Origin: Marinoscillum sp965229915
Lineage (GTDB): Bacteria > Bacteroidota > Bacteroidia > Cytophagales > Cyclobacteriaceae
Reading direction: 5' to 3'
Assembly: GCF_965229915.1 (NCBI RefSeq)
Contig: NZ_CBDDJZ010000001.1
Coordinates: forward strand, 186,001-250,000
Length of the DNA stretch: 64,000 nucleotides
The notes beneath the pieces are model-generated. The model was not told the origin of the DNA. It saw only the letters and a program-made list of their open reading frames with translations, and made no database searches. Numbering within the stretch: the first letter of the stretch is position 1; each line of letters opens with the position of its first letter. Positions 42,892 to 53,600 of this stretch are shown in pieces. The translations under genes and the position numbers were made by a program.

Positions 42892-44748
42892 TTACTTCTT
42901 ACTCAACTTCACTTGCTGCCTAAATGAACCAGAACTATCACTGAATTCCAGGAAGTATACTCCTGATTCATAAGGAGTTAAATCAAACTCAGCTTGTTGA
43001 TAGCCCATAGTGGAACGTAATTCTTTTTTGATCAGTACGGAACCTTTCACGTCCCTGACTGTGGCAAACAAATCGTCAATTTTTCGATATACCTGGAATT
43101 CCGCTTGCATCAAACCGGCTGTTGGGTTAGGAAAAAGTCGGATATTTTTAAGAAACGGCTTCATGGTCCATAGAACCTTTTTCGTTTCCACTACAATTCC
43201 CTCATCAGTTACCAATGCTGATATCTGGAACAGTTGATTCTCCTCATCTCCTCCAACTACAAATTCGATCTCAGAATCTTCATCCATGGGCACCCCAGGA
43301 TATTCGATATTCAACCGGTATCGACCCTCCTCTATTTCAGTAAACGTGAAGTTACCATCATCATCGGATTCCACATATGCATACAGCTCATAAGTACCAT
43401 CTTCTTCCTGATTGCCCCTACCTTTAGGAACAAACCTTCTGATGGAACAGGCTGCACGCTTTACTTTTCTTCTTGCATCTATGCGCCCATCTTCTTCATC
43501 AGGAGTGTCAGAAATATCAGCTTCCACAGAACCCTGGACATCAGCACCATTCGGATCAGGAGTTGGGTCTGGCTTCAATGCCATGGCTATATCAATATCG
43601 GAAGCTGCAGATCTCAGGTACAAGGTATCTGCATTGACCCAATCCGGAGTACTGACATAATAAGTCTGCTGTACATCAGGAAAGGATTCGGGATTATGTC
43701 TCACTAGAAGAATAAAATCCCCCAACACCACATCCTTGATTTGATAAAACCCCTGATCATCTAGCTGAGCACTATCTGATAGCTCAAATGGACCATCGTA
43801 AATCCGATATATCTCCACCTGCCCATCATCGAGAGCTGTTCCACTCTCATCAGCCAGTACCGTTCCCTGCACGTCAGTAGATGCCCAGATGTTTTGATTC
43901 CTTGTTTCCAATATCAAACCAGGCAGGTCCGGATTGGTCGCTCTCAGCCTATACGCTCCCATATTCTCATAGTTGAGATTACTCAAAGGAAGGTTTGTCG
44001 TATTAGCTCCGCTAACTTCTACAGCTTCTTCAGGATCAGGAAGGTCATCAAAAATCCATTGGTACAAGTTGCCAGCTCCTGATATCTGAGCCGTGAGCAC
44101 AAAGCTACTGTCTGCCGGGACTGTATCATTCTTTGTGATCCCAATACGCTTCTGAGGAGCATAGTCAAATTCGCTAATGGACTTGTTCTTAATCAAACTT
44201 TCAAATCCAAGTCTATTCTCGCGCACCACCAGTTTGGTGAGGTTTGGTAAAGTGGTCAGATCTGGCAACTTTCTGATATCATTATCAGCCAAATTGATAC
44301 TGTCCAGTTTCACCAGATTTTTCACAATGTCTGGTAAGTTATTTTGCAGATTATTTGACGGTAAACTCAACCCTACCACTCGCTGGTTATCAAGAGTTAC
44401 TCCTGTCCAGGACTCAATATCATCTGTTGCCAACCATCCGCCATTATCGGTCCAGTCATCACCACCTAGTGCTTCATAGAGAATTGCCAAAACGGCAGAA
44501 TCTTTCTCTAAACCAAAGGATAGGACGATGAAATTACCTGGAATAAACCCAGAATAGCTCGAGACTGTATCACTAACTGCGATGTTGTCACTCGCTACTG
44601 GATCTCCTATTACCCCAATTGTTGTGAGCGAGCCTCCGGTGGCAATACCTCCACCAATTGACCCTACGTACGCTGTGTTAGCCACTTCCTGCCCAATGGA
44701 CCAATGCGCCACACCTATACAAAACATGATCGTTAATAATCTTCTCAT
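42892..44748 (-). CDS. T9SS-secreted LRR protein, short paralogue of the giant protein's C-terminus
   Basis: The protein of about 618 residues has a signal peptide (MRRLLTIMFCIGVAHWSIGQ) and a module with the LRR cap D-S-A-V-L-A-I-L-Y...GGW...W-T-G-V at about residues 80-115. A few leucine-rich repeats (about 115-200), an Ig-like segment and two CarboxypepD_reg-like domains follow. The second bears the motif KRAACSIRRFVPKG (about 430-443). A type A sorting domain ends it: PNPTAGLMQAEF to GVYFLEF and the basic tail KLSKK. It should be exported by T9SS and attached to the cell surface. It follows the S74 gene by 24 bases. An ATG at 44769 is less likely. Confidence 0.85.
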   Translation of the reverse strand: MRRLLTIMFCIGVAHWSIGQEVANTAYVGSIGGGIATGGSLTTIGVIGDPVASDNIAVSDTVSSYSGFIPGNFIVLSFGLEKDSAVLAILYEALGGDDWTDNGGWLATDDIESWTGVTLDNQRVVGLSLPSNNLQNNLPDIVKNLVKLDSINLADNDIRKLPDLTTLPNLTKLVVRENRLGFESLIKNKSISEFDYAPQKRIGITKNDTVPADSSFVLTAQISGAGNLYQWIFDDLPDPEEAVEVSGANTTNLPLSNLNYENMGAYRLRATNPDLPGLILETRNQNIWASTDVQGTVLADESGTALDDGQVEIYRIYDGPFELSDSAQLDDQGFYQIKDVVLGDFILLVRHNPESFPDVQQTYYVSTPDWVNADTLYLRSAASDIDIAMALKPDPTPDPNGADVQGSVEADISDTPDEEDGRIDARRKVKRAACSIRRFVPKGRGNQEEDGTYELYAYVESDDDGNFTFTEIEEGRYRLNIEYPGVPMDEDSEIEFVVGGDEENQLFQISALVTDEGIVVETKKVLWTMKPFLKNIRLFPNPTAGLMQAEFQVYRKIDDLFATVRDVKGSVLIKKELRSTMGYQQAEFDLTPYESGVYFLEFSDSSGSFRQQVKLSKK

Positions 44749-44772
44749 TTTATGATGAATTTCGATCATTAA

Positions 44773-47469
44773 TTATCTGTCGTCACTTACTCTCCCAGAC
44801 TGCTCATCTACATTGAGCATAAGCATCTTCTTGATTGATTCAATTTCAGATTTCAATGACTCAATTTCTTCTGAATCAGCGTTTTTGGATACAAGTGCCG
44901 CCTTTAACTGGGAGTTCTCACTTTGCAAGCTTGATACTTTGGCATCTAGCTCTTTCACGGCTTCTATCAATACCGCTACCATTTGAGAGTAGTTTACAGA
45001 CTTGTATCCATCCTCATTGGTGTGCACAAACTCTGGGTAGATTGCTTCTACTTCCTGTGCGATTACTCCGATCTGACGATCTGTTCCTTTAGATGGATCT
45101 TTCCAGTAATAGGAAGTACCTCGCAGTTTGCGAGTATTATCTAAAGCTCCAGACAGGGTACTGATTTCTTTTTTATATCGTTTATCAGAGGTCAATGCCA
45201 CTCCTCCTGCTGTCACCTGTCCAGTCACATCAATATTTCCACTAGAACCATCCAGTGTGATGGTTGTCGAATTACCCGAGTTTCTAAGTTCAAGACCTCC
45301 TCCCCCAGTTTCGTTGAGATTTCCATTGACCGAAACAGTGTTAATCTGTACACCATCCTGAATGTCATGTAGGTTTAAGAATCCAAATTCATGAGTACCA
45401 TCGGATATTCTTGCTACTCCAAAATCAGACCCAGACATGTACCAGCTACCTCCATCCGTTTTCGTACCATATAGGTTGATATTAGCTCTATCATGATCCT
45501 CCCATGATTGGGAGCCCATGAAAATATTTGGAGTGGAATCTCCAAACAGATTCAATACACCAGAAGCACCGTCCGCATCAGTACCTGACTGATCTTGGGT
45601 GATGGTCATTACGGCTTGTCCGCCACCGTTGGTTCTATTAACCTCCAACATTCCTGTTTGCTCACTGGCATTGTCTCCTAGCTGAGCAACTCTAAACCTT
45701 CCAAGACCAAAGTTTTGCTGAGCGGCTCCTTCAATATAAACTTCAGGAGACGTACCGTCAATGAAAGATCCAAGCAACACGGCTCCCATCAATGAGTCCG
45801 AATCATCATAACTAACCAACTGAGCAAATCCATCATTATCATAGCCGCCGAACCAGCCTACGTTCACATGACTTTCATTATAGGTATAAAGATTACCTCG
45901 CCCATTGTTAGTTACTCTTAATTGAGCACCAATGTTCCTCAGAGAGTCGTACAGTCCAAGAAATCCGCCATATCCTCCTCCAGCACTTCCTAAAATCACT
46001 TTAGTAGAATCATTGGCACCATTAAGCACCAGGCTTCCCGCGCTGGTATTGTCAAAAATATTGAGATGCGCCTTTATACTTCCTGCAGAGTCCAGCAATT
46101 GAATATCCTTTGTGACAATGCTATCATTTTGTGAAATAGACTGTCCATTGATCAATACATCTCCACCAACATTTAGGTCTCCGGGGAAGGTACCCGAACC
46201 GGTACTACCATCTAAATAGAGCATGCTACTGTAGTCACCATTGAATAGTCTCAATACCCCAAAATCATCTGAGCCTCCTGGTAATGTATCTACTCTCAGT
46301 TGTACTTTCGACTGATCAAACTGATCATATAAATAAAGCAAACCGCTATTACCACCTGTGATTCCACTGGATCCTAAAATCGCAGTACGTGTAGTGTCAC
46401 TACCTCCATACAAGACCAGAGAACCCGCATTGTTAGGTTCATAGTAATTTAAGTGCGCTTTGAGGTTTCCTGATGGACTCATCACCTGCACATCGTTTGA
46501 CTGCAGGCTGTCAATGAACTGATTCATTCCACCCAGAGTTTCTCCATTCACTATTAACTCACCGTTTACATTGACATTACCGTCAAACCAACCAGCCCAG
46601 TTTTCATTTGCTCCATTATAAGCCAAGCCATGCACTCCGATGTTTCGAGAGGCGTTTTCACCGGAAGCAATTCCTCTTACTCCGACATGCATTCCAGATC
46701 CAGGTCCATAAGCCTCTACATAGGCTCCGACTTGCAGTGTATCTACTGGGGTCACTTGACCTCCGGAGTTAGCTCTACCCCAGACTGCCCAATTGACACC
46801 TCCGCCACCAGCATAACCCGATAGACCAACTCCAGGTCCTGGGCCTTCAGCGGTATATTGCGCTTGCATGGCCCGGCCCCCTACGTCCGAATATCCATAT
46901 AATGAGGACAACTGACCTGTTACATAAGCCTGTGGGTCCGTTAATTCTGATTGGTTATTGATACTTCGGCCATTTTCTGCGTAAGCAAAAACACCCGTGT
47001 TTAACCCTTCTCCAGCAGCTTCAATGTAGGCTCCAATTCGCGATCCGGTACCAAAGCTGGTGCCAGTACTGTTGTTATATACATTAAGTCCAATAGTAGT
47101 AGTATCAGTTGTTTCTTTAATCACGAACCTGCCCCGTCTGGTGCCTATGGGTGCATAGATGGTTATGGGGGAAAGATCTGTTTCTCCTACAGTGATTCCT
47201 AGCTGAACAGCATCCGAATCATCAAACAGCGAATCGGGAATTGGTGTGACACTTCCCAAAACTACACTGTAAAAGCCGTCCAGAACAGAAACACTCTCAT
47301 GCGTTTCGGTCCAATCGACTGATTGAATACTGAAGGTAAACGACCTGGACCCAGTTACTGGCTCATCGTTTTCGGTAAGCTTACCTTGAAATGGAATCTT
47401 CTGAGCAGTAGCCATCACAGCCCAGAAAAGTAATATCATACTAAGTACTCTTCTAATGATCATGTTCAC
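44773..47469 (-). CDS. Tail-spike-like surface protein with C-terminal S74 intramolecular chaperone
   Basis: The 898-residue protein has a signal peptide (to about MATAQ, residue 23). A domain of repeated beta strands follows, typical of Bacteroidota tail-fiber-like proteins (KIPFQGKLTENDEPVTG), then long Gly/Ser/Asp-rich repeats such as GSLVLYGGSDTTRTAILGSSG. The end is a peptidase S74 chaperone: LTSDKRYKKEI with cleavage Ser761, IGVIAQEVEAIYPEFV, then a coiled coil (about 840-890). The chaperone trims itself once the trimer has folded. There is no T9SS domain, so the export route is open. It lies between the giant LRR gene and its short paralogue. Confidence 0.85.
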   Translation of the reverse strand: MNMIIRRVLSMILLFWAVMATAQKIPFQGKLTENDEPVTGSRSFTFSIQSVDWTETHESVSVLDGFYSVVLGSVTPIPDSLFDDSDAVQLGITVGETDLSPITIYAPIGTRRGRFVIKETTDTTTIGLNVYNNSTGTSFGTGSRIGAYIEAAGEGLNTGVFAYAENGRSINNQSELTDPQAYVTGQLSSLYGYSDVGGRAMQAQYTAEGPGPGVGLSGYAGGGGVNWAVWGRANSGGQVTPVDTLQVGAYVEAYGPGSGMHVGVRGIASGENASRNIGVHGLAYNGANENWAGWFDGNVNVNGELIVNGETLGGMNQFIDSLQSNDVQVMSPSGNLKAHLNYYEPNNAGSLVLYGGSDTTRTAILGSSGITGGNSGLLYLYDQFDQSKVQLRVDTLPGGSDDFGVLRLFNGDYSSMLYLDGSTGSGTFPGDLNVGGDVLINGQSISQNDSIVTKDIQLLDSAGSIKAHLNIFDNTSAGSLVLNGANDSTKVILGSAGGGYGGFLGLYDSLRNIGAQLRVTNNGRGNLYTYNESHVNVGWFGGYDNDGFAQLVSYDDSDSLMGAVLLGSFIDGTSPEVYIEGAAQQNFGLGRFRVAQLGDNASEQTGMLEVNRTNGGGQAVMTITQDQSGTDADGASGVLNLFGDSTPNIFMGSQSWEDHDRANINLYGTKTDGGSWYMSGSDFGVARISDGTHEFGFLNLHDIQDGVQINTVSVNGNLNETGGGGLELRNSGNSTTITLDGSSGNIDVTGQVTAGGVALTSDKRYKKEISTLSGALDNTRKLRGTSYYWKDPSKGTDRQIGVIAQEVEAIYPEFVHTNEDGYKSVNYSQMVAVLIEAVKELDAKVSSLQSENSQLKAALVSKNADSEEIESLKSEIESIKKMLMLNVDEQSGRVSDDR

Positions 47470-47537
47470 GGATTTTTATGAATAAATATCAACCCGAAAG
47501 TTAGACCATGCAGACAGGAGTTGCCATCGCTCGATTT

Positions 47538-47549
47538 AGGTATTTTACC
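47538..47549. promoter_or_regulatory. AGGTATTTTACC half-palindrome upstream of the S74 gene
   Basis: GGTA-TTT-TACC lies about 70 bases before the S74 gene start. It shares the GGTATT arm with the two TACC-N8-GGTA sites at the edges of the cluster. It may be a weaker copy of the same regulatory element, but it could be chance in AT-rich DNA. Confidence 0.25.
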
Positions 47550-47596
47550 AATTGCCGACTAAGCTTTGTAGATGCCAATTTAGCTTTTGTGGAAAC

Positions 47597-47630
47597 AAAA
47601 AAATGCCCGATCGTTTAATCGGGCATTTTT
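47597..47630 (-). terminator. Rho-independent terminator of the giant LRR gene
   Basis: A perfect 13-bp stem (AAAAATGCCCGAT with its complement) and a 6-base loop lie 22 bases after the giant gene's stop. A T run follows on the minus strand. The stem is symmetric and A/T-flanked, so it could work in both directions. Confidence 0.9.
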
Positions 47631-47651
47631 GCAATCTAAAGACAATAAGTT

Positions 47652-50600
47652 CTATTGCTTACTTATTTTAATCTGTTGCCTGAAGGTTCCAGAATCATCG
47701 GTGAAAGTCAGGAAGTATACTCCCGAACGATAGTCCGTAAGATCCACCTGCACCCTTTGAGTTCCTAGTCTTGGACTCAACTCTTTTTCAAACAAGAACA
47801 CTCCTCTGGAATCCATCACTTCTAGCTTTAGGTCTTTGAGTTTTCTATACACGAGGAAGTCAGCAGTCATTTTACCCATAGTTGGGTTAGGATATAGCTG
47901 CACATCCTTGATGTATGGCTTGAGGGTATACAGGATCTCTTTGGATTCGACTGTAATCCCTTCCTCAGTGATAGTTGCTTTGATTTGGAATTCCTGGTTT
48001 TCCTTATCTCCACCTACTTCGAAGAATATATCTGAATCTGGATCCATTGGAACCCCTGGGTATTCAATACTCAGTCGATACTTACCTTCTTCAATATTGG
48101 AGAATACAAACTCACCTTCATCATTGGACTCTACATAAGCATACAGTTCATAGGTACCTTCTTCGTCCTGACCGTTTCTTCCTTTAGGCACGAACCTTCG
48201 AATAGAACAAGCCGCTCGTTTTACTTTACGTCTGGCGCTAATTCTGCCGTTGCTGTTTTCTTCATCAACCACAGAATCTTCCTTGAAGTCGGACTCAACC
48301 AAACCGTTAAATGTCGCACCATTAGTAGCCACATCAGCTACATTGTAGAAGAGCATTTGAATATCTATTCCAGTGACACGTTCACGTACTTCAAGTGTCG
48401 TGGCTGCAGTATCGGTTTCCGCTTGCTCATAGTAGGTTTTAATCACATTGGAAGATCCTGGTTCTTCACTTAGCGGATAAACTGTTCGATCAGGAGCAAC
48501 AAGTACAACGAAATCTCCCAAAATAACATCTTTGAATTGATAAACGCCACCACCGTCGAGATTCACCGTATCCTCTGGAACAAATGGAGCTCCTGGCCTG
48601 ATTCTGTAGGTAATCACCTCACCATCTGTAAGCAGTGTACCCTGGTCGTCCGCGAAGACGGTTCCGAATACATCTGTTTTCGCCATCAGGTTGCGGTTTC
48701 TACTAGTGATCGTCAGGTTTGGCACCAAAGGGTGAGTGATATCCACACGATATGTTCCCATTTTGGCATAATTCACTGCTTCCACTGTGTAAACCCTTGA
48801 GTTTGCACCTTGAATAGGTGACACATTATTATTGAATGGCTGCCCAGGAACAAACGGTCCAAACTGCCACTGATACTGGAGTCCTGTACCACTCATATTG
48901 ATGCTAACAATATAGTTGTTACCTGCAGCAATCGTATCATACTTCGTAATGTCATAGCGTCTCTGTGGAGCATAGTTTATTGGCATTTTCACATTTGGTA
49001 TAATGTCTTTAAAGGCCAATCTATTATTACTGATGTCAATGGTATCGATCTCCTGCCACTGAGAAACATTCGGGAATGCTCTTAGGTAGTTATCCTTTAA
49101 ATTAACAGTCACCAATCCACTAAGATCAGCAAATGATAATGGTACTTGCCCGTCAAGTATTCTACTCTGATTTCCATCTGTCAGGTCTGTATCGATTACC
49201 GCAGGCAGGATAAGTTCCGTCACACGACCACCAGCTACAGTTACCCCTTCCCAGGTGTCAGTTCCATCAACAAGCTCAGCATCGGCTGACCAACCCGACG
49301 GATTGTAAGGAAACTCTCCTCCATTGGTGGCTGCTAAGAATGCCAATAATGCCCTTTTATCTCTTTCCAGGGATTCAATTTTAAGGTTGAAAGGATATGT
49401 GGCAATTACGGTTCCCGGGTAGTTGGAGTTGGTAATCGTCAGCACATAGTCACCTTCGTGTTGTGAATCAGGACTATTTATAATAACCTGATTATCAAAA
49501 ACATCAACCCCTGAAGAAGATTCCAATGTATCGCCATTAAATGTCCACAAATAGGAATTAAATGATCCTCCAACTTCAAAGTAGATCTCCAGAGGAACGG
49601 CAGCTGCATGTAAACTATCTACACGTTCAAATAATGAATCCTGAGGAGTAATAAAAAGTCTCTCTGCATCAATCAACGCATTGTTCAGTTCAAAGTCCCC
49701 AAAGTCAAGCGAGTTGTTGGTGACTATGATAGAGTCAGCAGTGTTTCCGCTGAAGTCAGTCAGGTCTACAAATCTGTTTCCTGAGGCATTGATGTAGCGC
49801 ATGGAATCCAGATTGGCAAATGGTGCAAGAGATCCTGTCAGCATGTTGTTGCTGATATCAATAACCTCAATTCCTGTCAGATCGGCTAATTCAGTCGGAA
49901 GTTCGCCATTGAATTCGTTGTTGTGAGCTCTTAATTCTAGCAATTCCGATAACTGACTGAGCTCTGCAGGAATACCTTCAGTCAAATGGTTGTCATTGAT
50001 TGCCAGGATTCTTAAACTACTCATAGCCCCCAGACCAGCAGGAAGAGGTCCTTCAAAATCATTTTGATCAAGACGCAAGATCTGAAGGTTAGAGAGCGTT
50101 CCGATTTCTGCCGGTACGAATCCATTAAAACCATTGTTGTAAATCTCAAACTGCTTCAGATTCGTAAGGCCTCCCAGAGTAGCCGGAAGCTCTCCAATAA
50201 AAGCGTTATTGTACAAATCAAGATTCTCCAGGCGACTGAGTGATCCGACTGAAGCCGGAATGGTACCCTCCAACTGGTTATCATTCAGCGACAAGTTGAT
50301 TAACGTACTAATGTTACCAAGTTGCTCTGGTATCTTTCCTGTCAGGTTGTTGTTACTCAGATCGAGAATCTGGAGCGTATCCAGTGTGGCAATTGCCGGA
50401 GGTATAACTCCAGTCAGGTTGTTGTCATTCAATACCACAGAGATCAATCGACCATTTGGCGTAAAGAACGTTCCTTCCCACTCCAGTGGAGAACCTTCTC
50501 TCCAGCCTTCATTTCGTAACCATCCATCACCATTTGTAGAATCATATAGCGCAACTAGTGCAAGTGAATCTGTAGCATTTACGGTCGGACCGGACGATTG

Positions 50601-53600
50601 TGGCACTTCCACCATGTTGATCGCCTGGTTGGATGCCTTTGCTGTGTCATAGGTAATCAAACCAGAAGGCCATTGCACCATCACACTATCCGCGGTAATC
50701 GCACTGCCTAGTCCAAACTCTGCAGCTAAGCTGTTACCACTACTGATACCATTCTGTGTGGTGATCAGTTGGTACTGCCACTTTCCGTTAGACTTGACCC
50801 CAACCTTAGATCCAATACCATAAGAGTTAGATTGAATTCCTTTTAGCCTGACAGTAAGCCAGTTGTTGCTATTGGCATTGTTTCGATAGATGTAATTGCC
50901 TCCAGTAAATGACTGATTAGGGAAGAAAATATCCTGGAATCCGTCATTGTCTATATCTGCGATTGATACATGCGAGAAGTTATTGGTGATCGGGAAAGCC
51001 TGATCCTTCTCGAAGATAATCTTAAACCTAAGGTTGCCCTGATTCATAGCAGGATATGCGCGATCGTTTACAGTCCAGATCAAATCCACACGACCATCGT
51101 TGTTTAGATCACCGCTGGTATATCCTCTTCCAAATCTGATGTCAGTGGAGTTGGCATTATAGACAATTCCCAAGACACTCCAAACAGGTATGAAATCAAA
51201 TGTTCCATCTCCTCTGTTGACATACAAGCCGAGGGTTTCATCATACTGATCTCCGGTGATCAAATCGATCCAACCGTCATTGTTAAAATCAGACCAGGTA
51301 TACCCACGACTTCTAACCCCAGGATTAGAAAAGCTGTTTTCCTGGTAAGTGTAGTTACCAGATCCATCATTAATGAATAGCATGTTTTGAACATCAGAGG
51401 TGATGTATAGGTCCTGATCATTGTCATTGTCTATATCCACGTTACTAATCGTCCAGAAATAGGCTTCATAGGCTGTGAGTGGAGTATTATCAACGTACAA
51501 AGTGTCAGCCAAGACTAACTGTCCAGCTCCATCGTTGTGGTATACCGTACCTATTGACTTAGCCAAATCAAGGAATCCATCATTGTTTACATCCACCCAG
51601 ACTCCGGCTTCTGATGGACTCCAGAAGTGAAACTCCTCAGAAACTTGTGTATTCGTAATCTCAAAACTTCTACTACCCGTATTTCGATAGACTCTGTCTC
51701 CAAAGTCCCTGCTTCCAGGCACATACAAGTCTAAGAAACCGTCGTTATCATAGTCACCCCATGCCGCTGTTCTGTTAAATCCAATTTCAGTGGTGGCAAT
51801 AGTACCAACGATCTTCTTGAAAGTACCATCACCATTATTTTCGTACATGAAATTGGCCGCTAAATCAAAAGCATTGGATACATAAAGATCATCATCACCG
51901 TCTCGATCATAATCACCCCATGCACCTCCATAACTTGTTCTGGTGATATCACTGGTGATTCTATTGTATAGCGGATCAAACAATGGTGATTTATGGATTA
52001 GATTAGGTTCGTTAGACGGGAAAGACCGTGAATCAGACTCCATTGCTATTACTCTGTAGTAATACCGCTGACCATCAAGTGTGTTTTCAATGGTATATCT
52101 ATATGCACCAGATATGGTGTCCAATGTGGTATAGCTCGTCGGGTTACCAACTGATTGCTGAAGAATGAACGACGGGTCTCCAGATCCATAGTACTCCCAG
52201 GTCAACATGATACTATCACTGCTAAGTAAACTAGCCGTCAAGTACTCTGGGTTTTGAAGATCAAAATTAATGGTAGAACTTGTTGGCCAGAATTTGGACA
52301 AACCTGTAGCTCCATATAACAGCTCTGAGAATTCCACATATAAGGTATCATTGGTGTATTCCATTCCTAATATTTCAGCGTTAAATCCATATTTAGGAAT
52401 TATAGAATCGCATACCTGCAAGAATTCACGAGGTGCAACAAACTCACCGAATACATCCTGGTAGTATCCTGCTAACACATCAGAGATGTTGAATAAATTA
52501 TAACTTATTTGGTCCACCTGTACTTCTCTTCCACCAGTCAAACCGGCATCCGGTCCATCTAAAATCTCATATGTACCTGCCCAGCTTTGACCAACAGGAA
52601 TAGTAGGCTCACAGCTTCCAGTAAATATTATATCAGAATAGTTAGATTCTAATCCTTCTCCAAAAGCAGATAGCAGTGCCTTGGCTCGATAATAGTAATT
52701 ACCAGGCTCTGTAACTGGATTGGAGTACCAACCCCTGAAGTAAATAGTATCCTGTACTTCAAAGTTTACTCCATCAGTGCTTCGTTCGATGACAAATGAA
52801 TTAGCGAATCCATCGTATTGAACATCAATCCAAATAGTATTTGGTCCCCCAGCATATGGTGAATTGATAAATGGAGCACCTAACTCATCGCTTCCAGTAT
52901 CTCCTATTTCGATCGCGTCTACTGAACCATTAGAGACCACAAAGTCCACTTGATCCACAGCAAATGGAGTTTTTGGGAAAGTAATCTGATTCTCATAATT
53001 ATAGATCTCTCTGTTGACTGGTACAATGATCTCCTCACCTCCAGTACCATGTATGATCATGTTGCCTATATTCAGCTCTGCTCCTGGTGAATGTAACCTT
53101 ATATAGTTAATCGCTATAGGATCTGTCGCATAAAACATTTTTAACGTATCAAAATCTGGCTCATTGGCATTGTGCCACCATTTATCATAATAGTACCACT
53201 CTGCGCCACTGTAACCATATGAACCATCCATTGTCTGTGGTGGGTTATCAGGCATACCCACTGGTCCATTGGGATCAAATCCTAGTGTTCCAGGATCGTC
53301 AAATGCGGGAGACTGTTGACTAGTAGCATACCTTTTATCATAGCTATCCACAGCTATTTGCTTCGTTAAGAAAGGTGCTTCTCCATATTGATAATTCGGA
53401 TTAACGACCATGGCCATGTACTTGGTCACGTCATAATCCTCATTGATGGTGAATGTGTAGCTGGAATCGTTACCCGTGTATCCAATTTCAAAAAAATAAG
53501 GCTCAGCATTATTTTTATCTGATCTGTACCAGTAAAACTCATCTGCCGGATCTTGTCTTTCGGCACTGAGTGTCACTTCACCACCTACCGTAGGATCACC

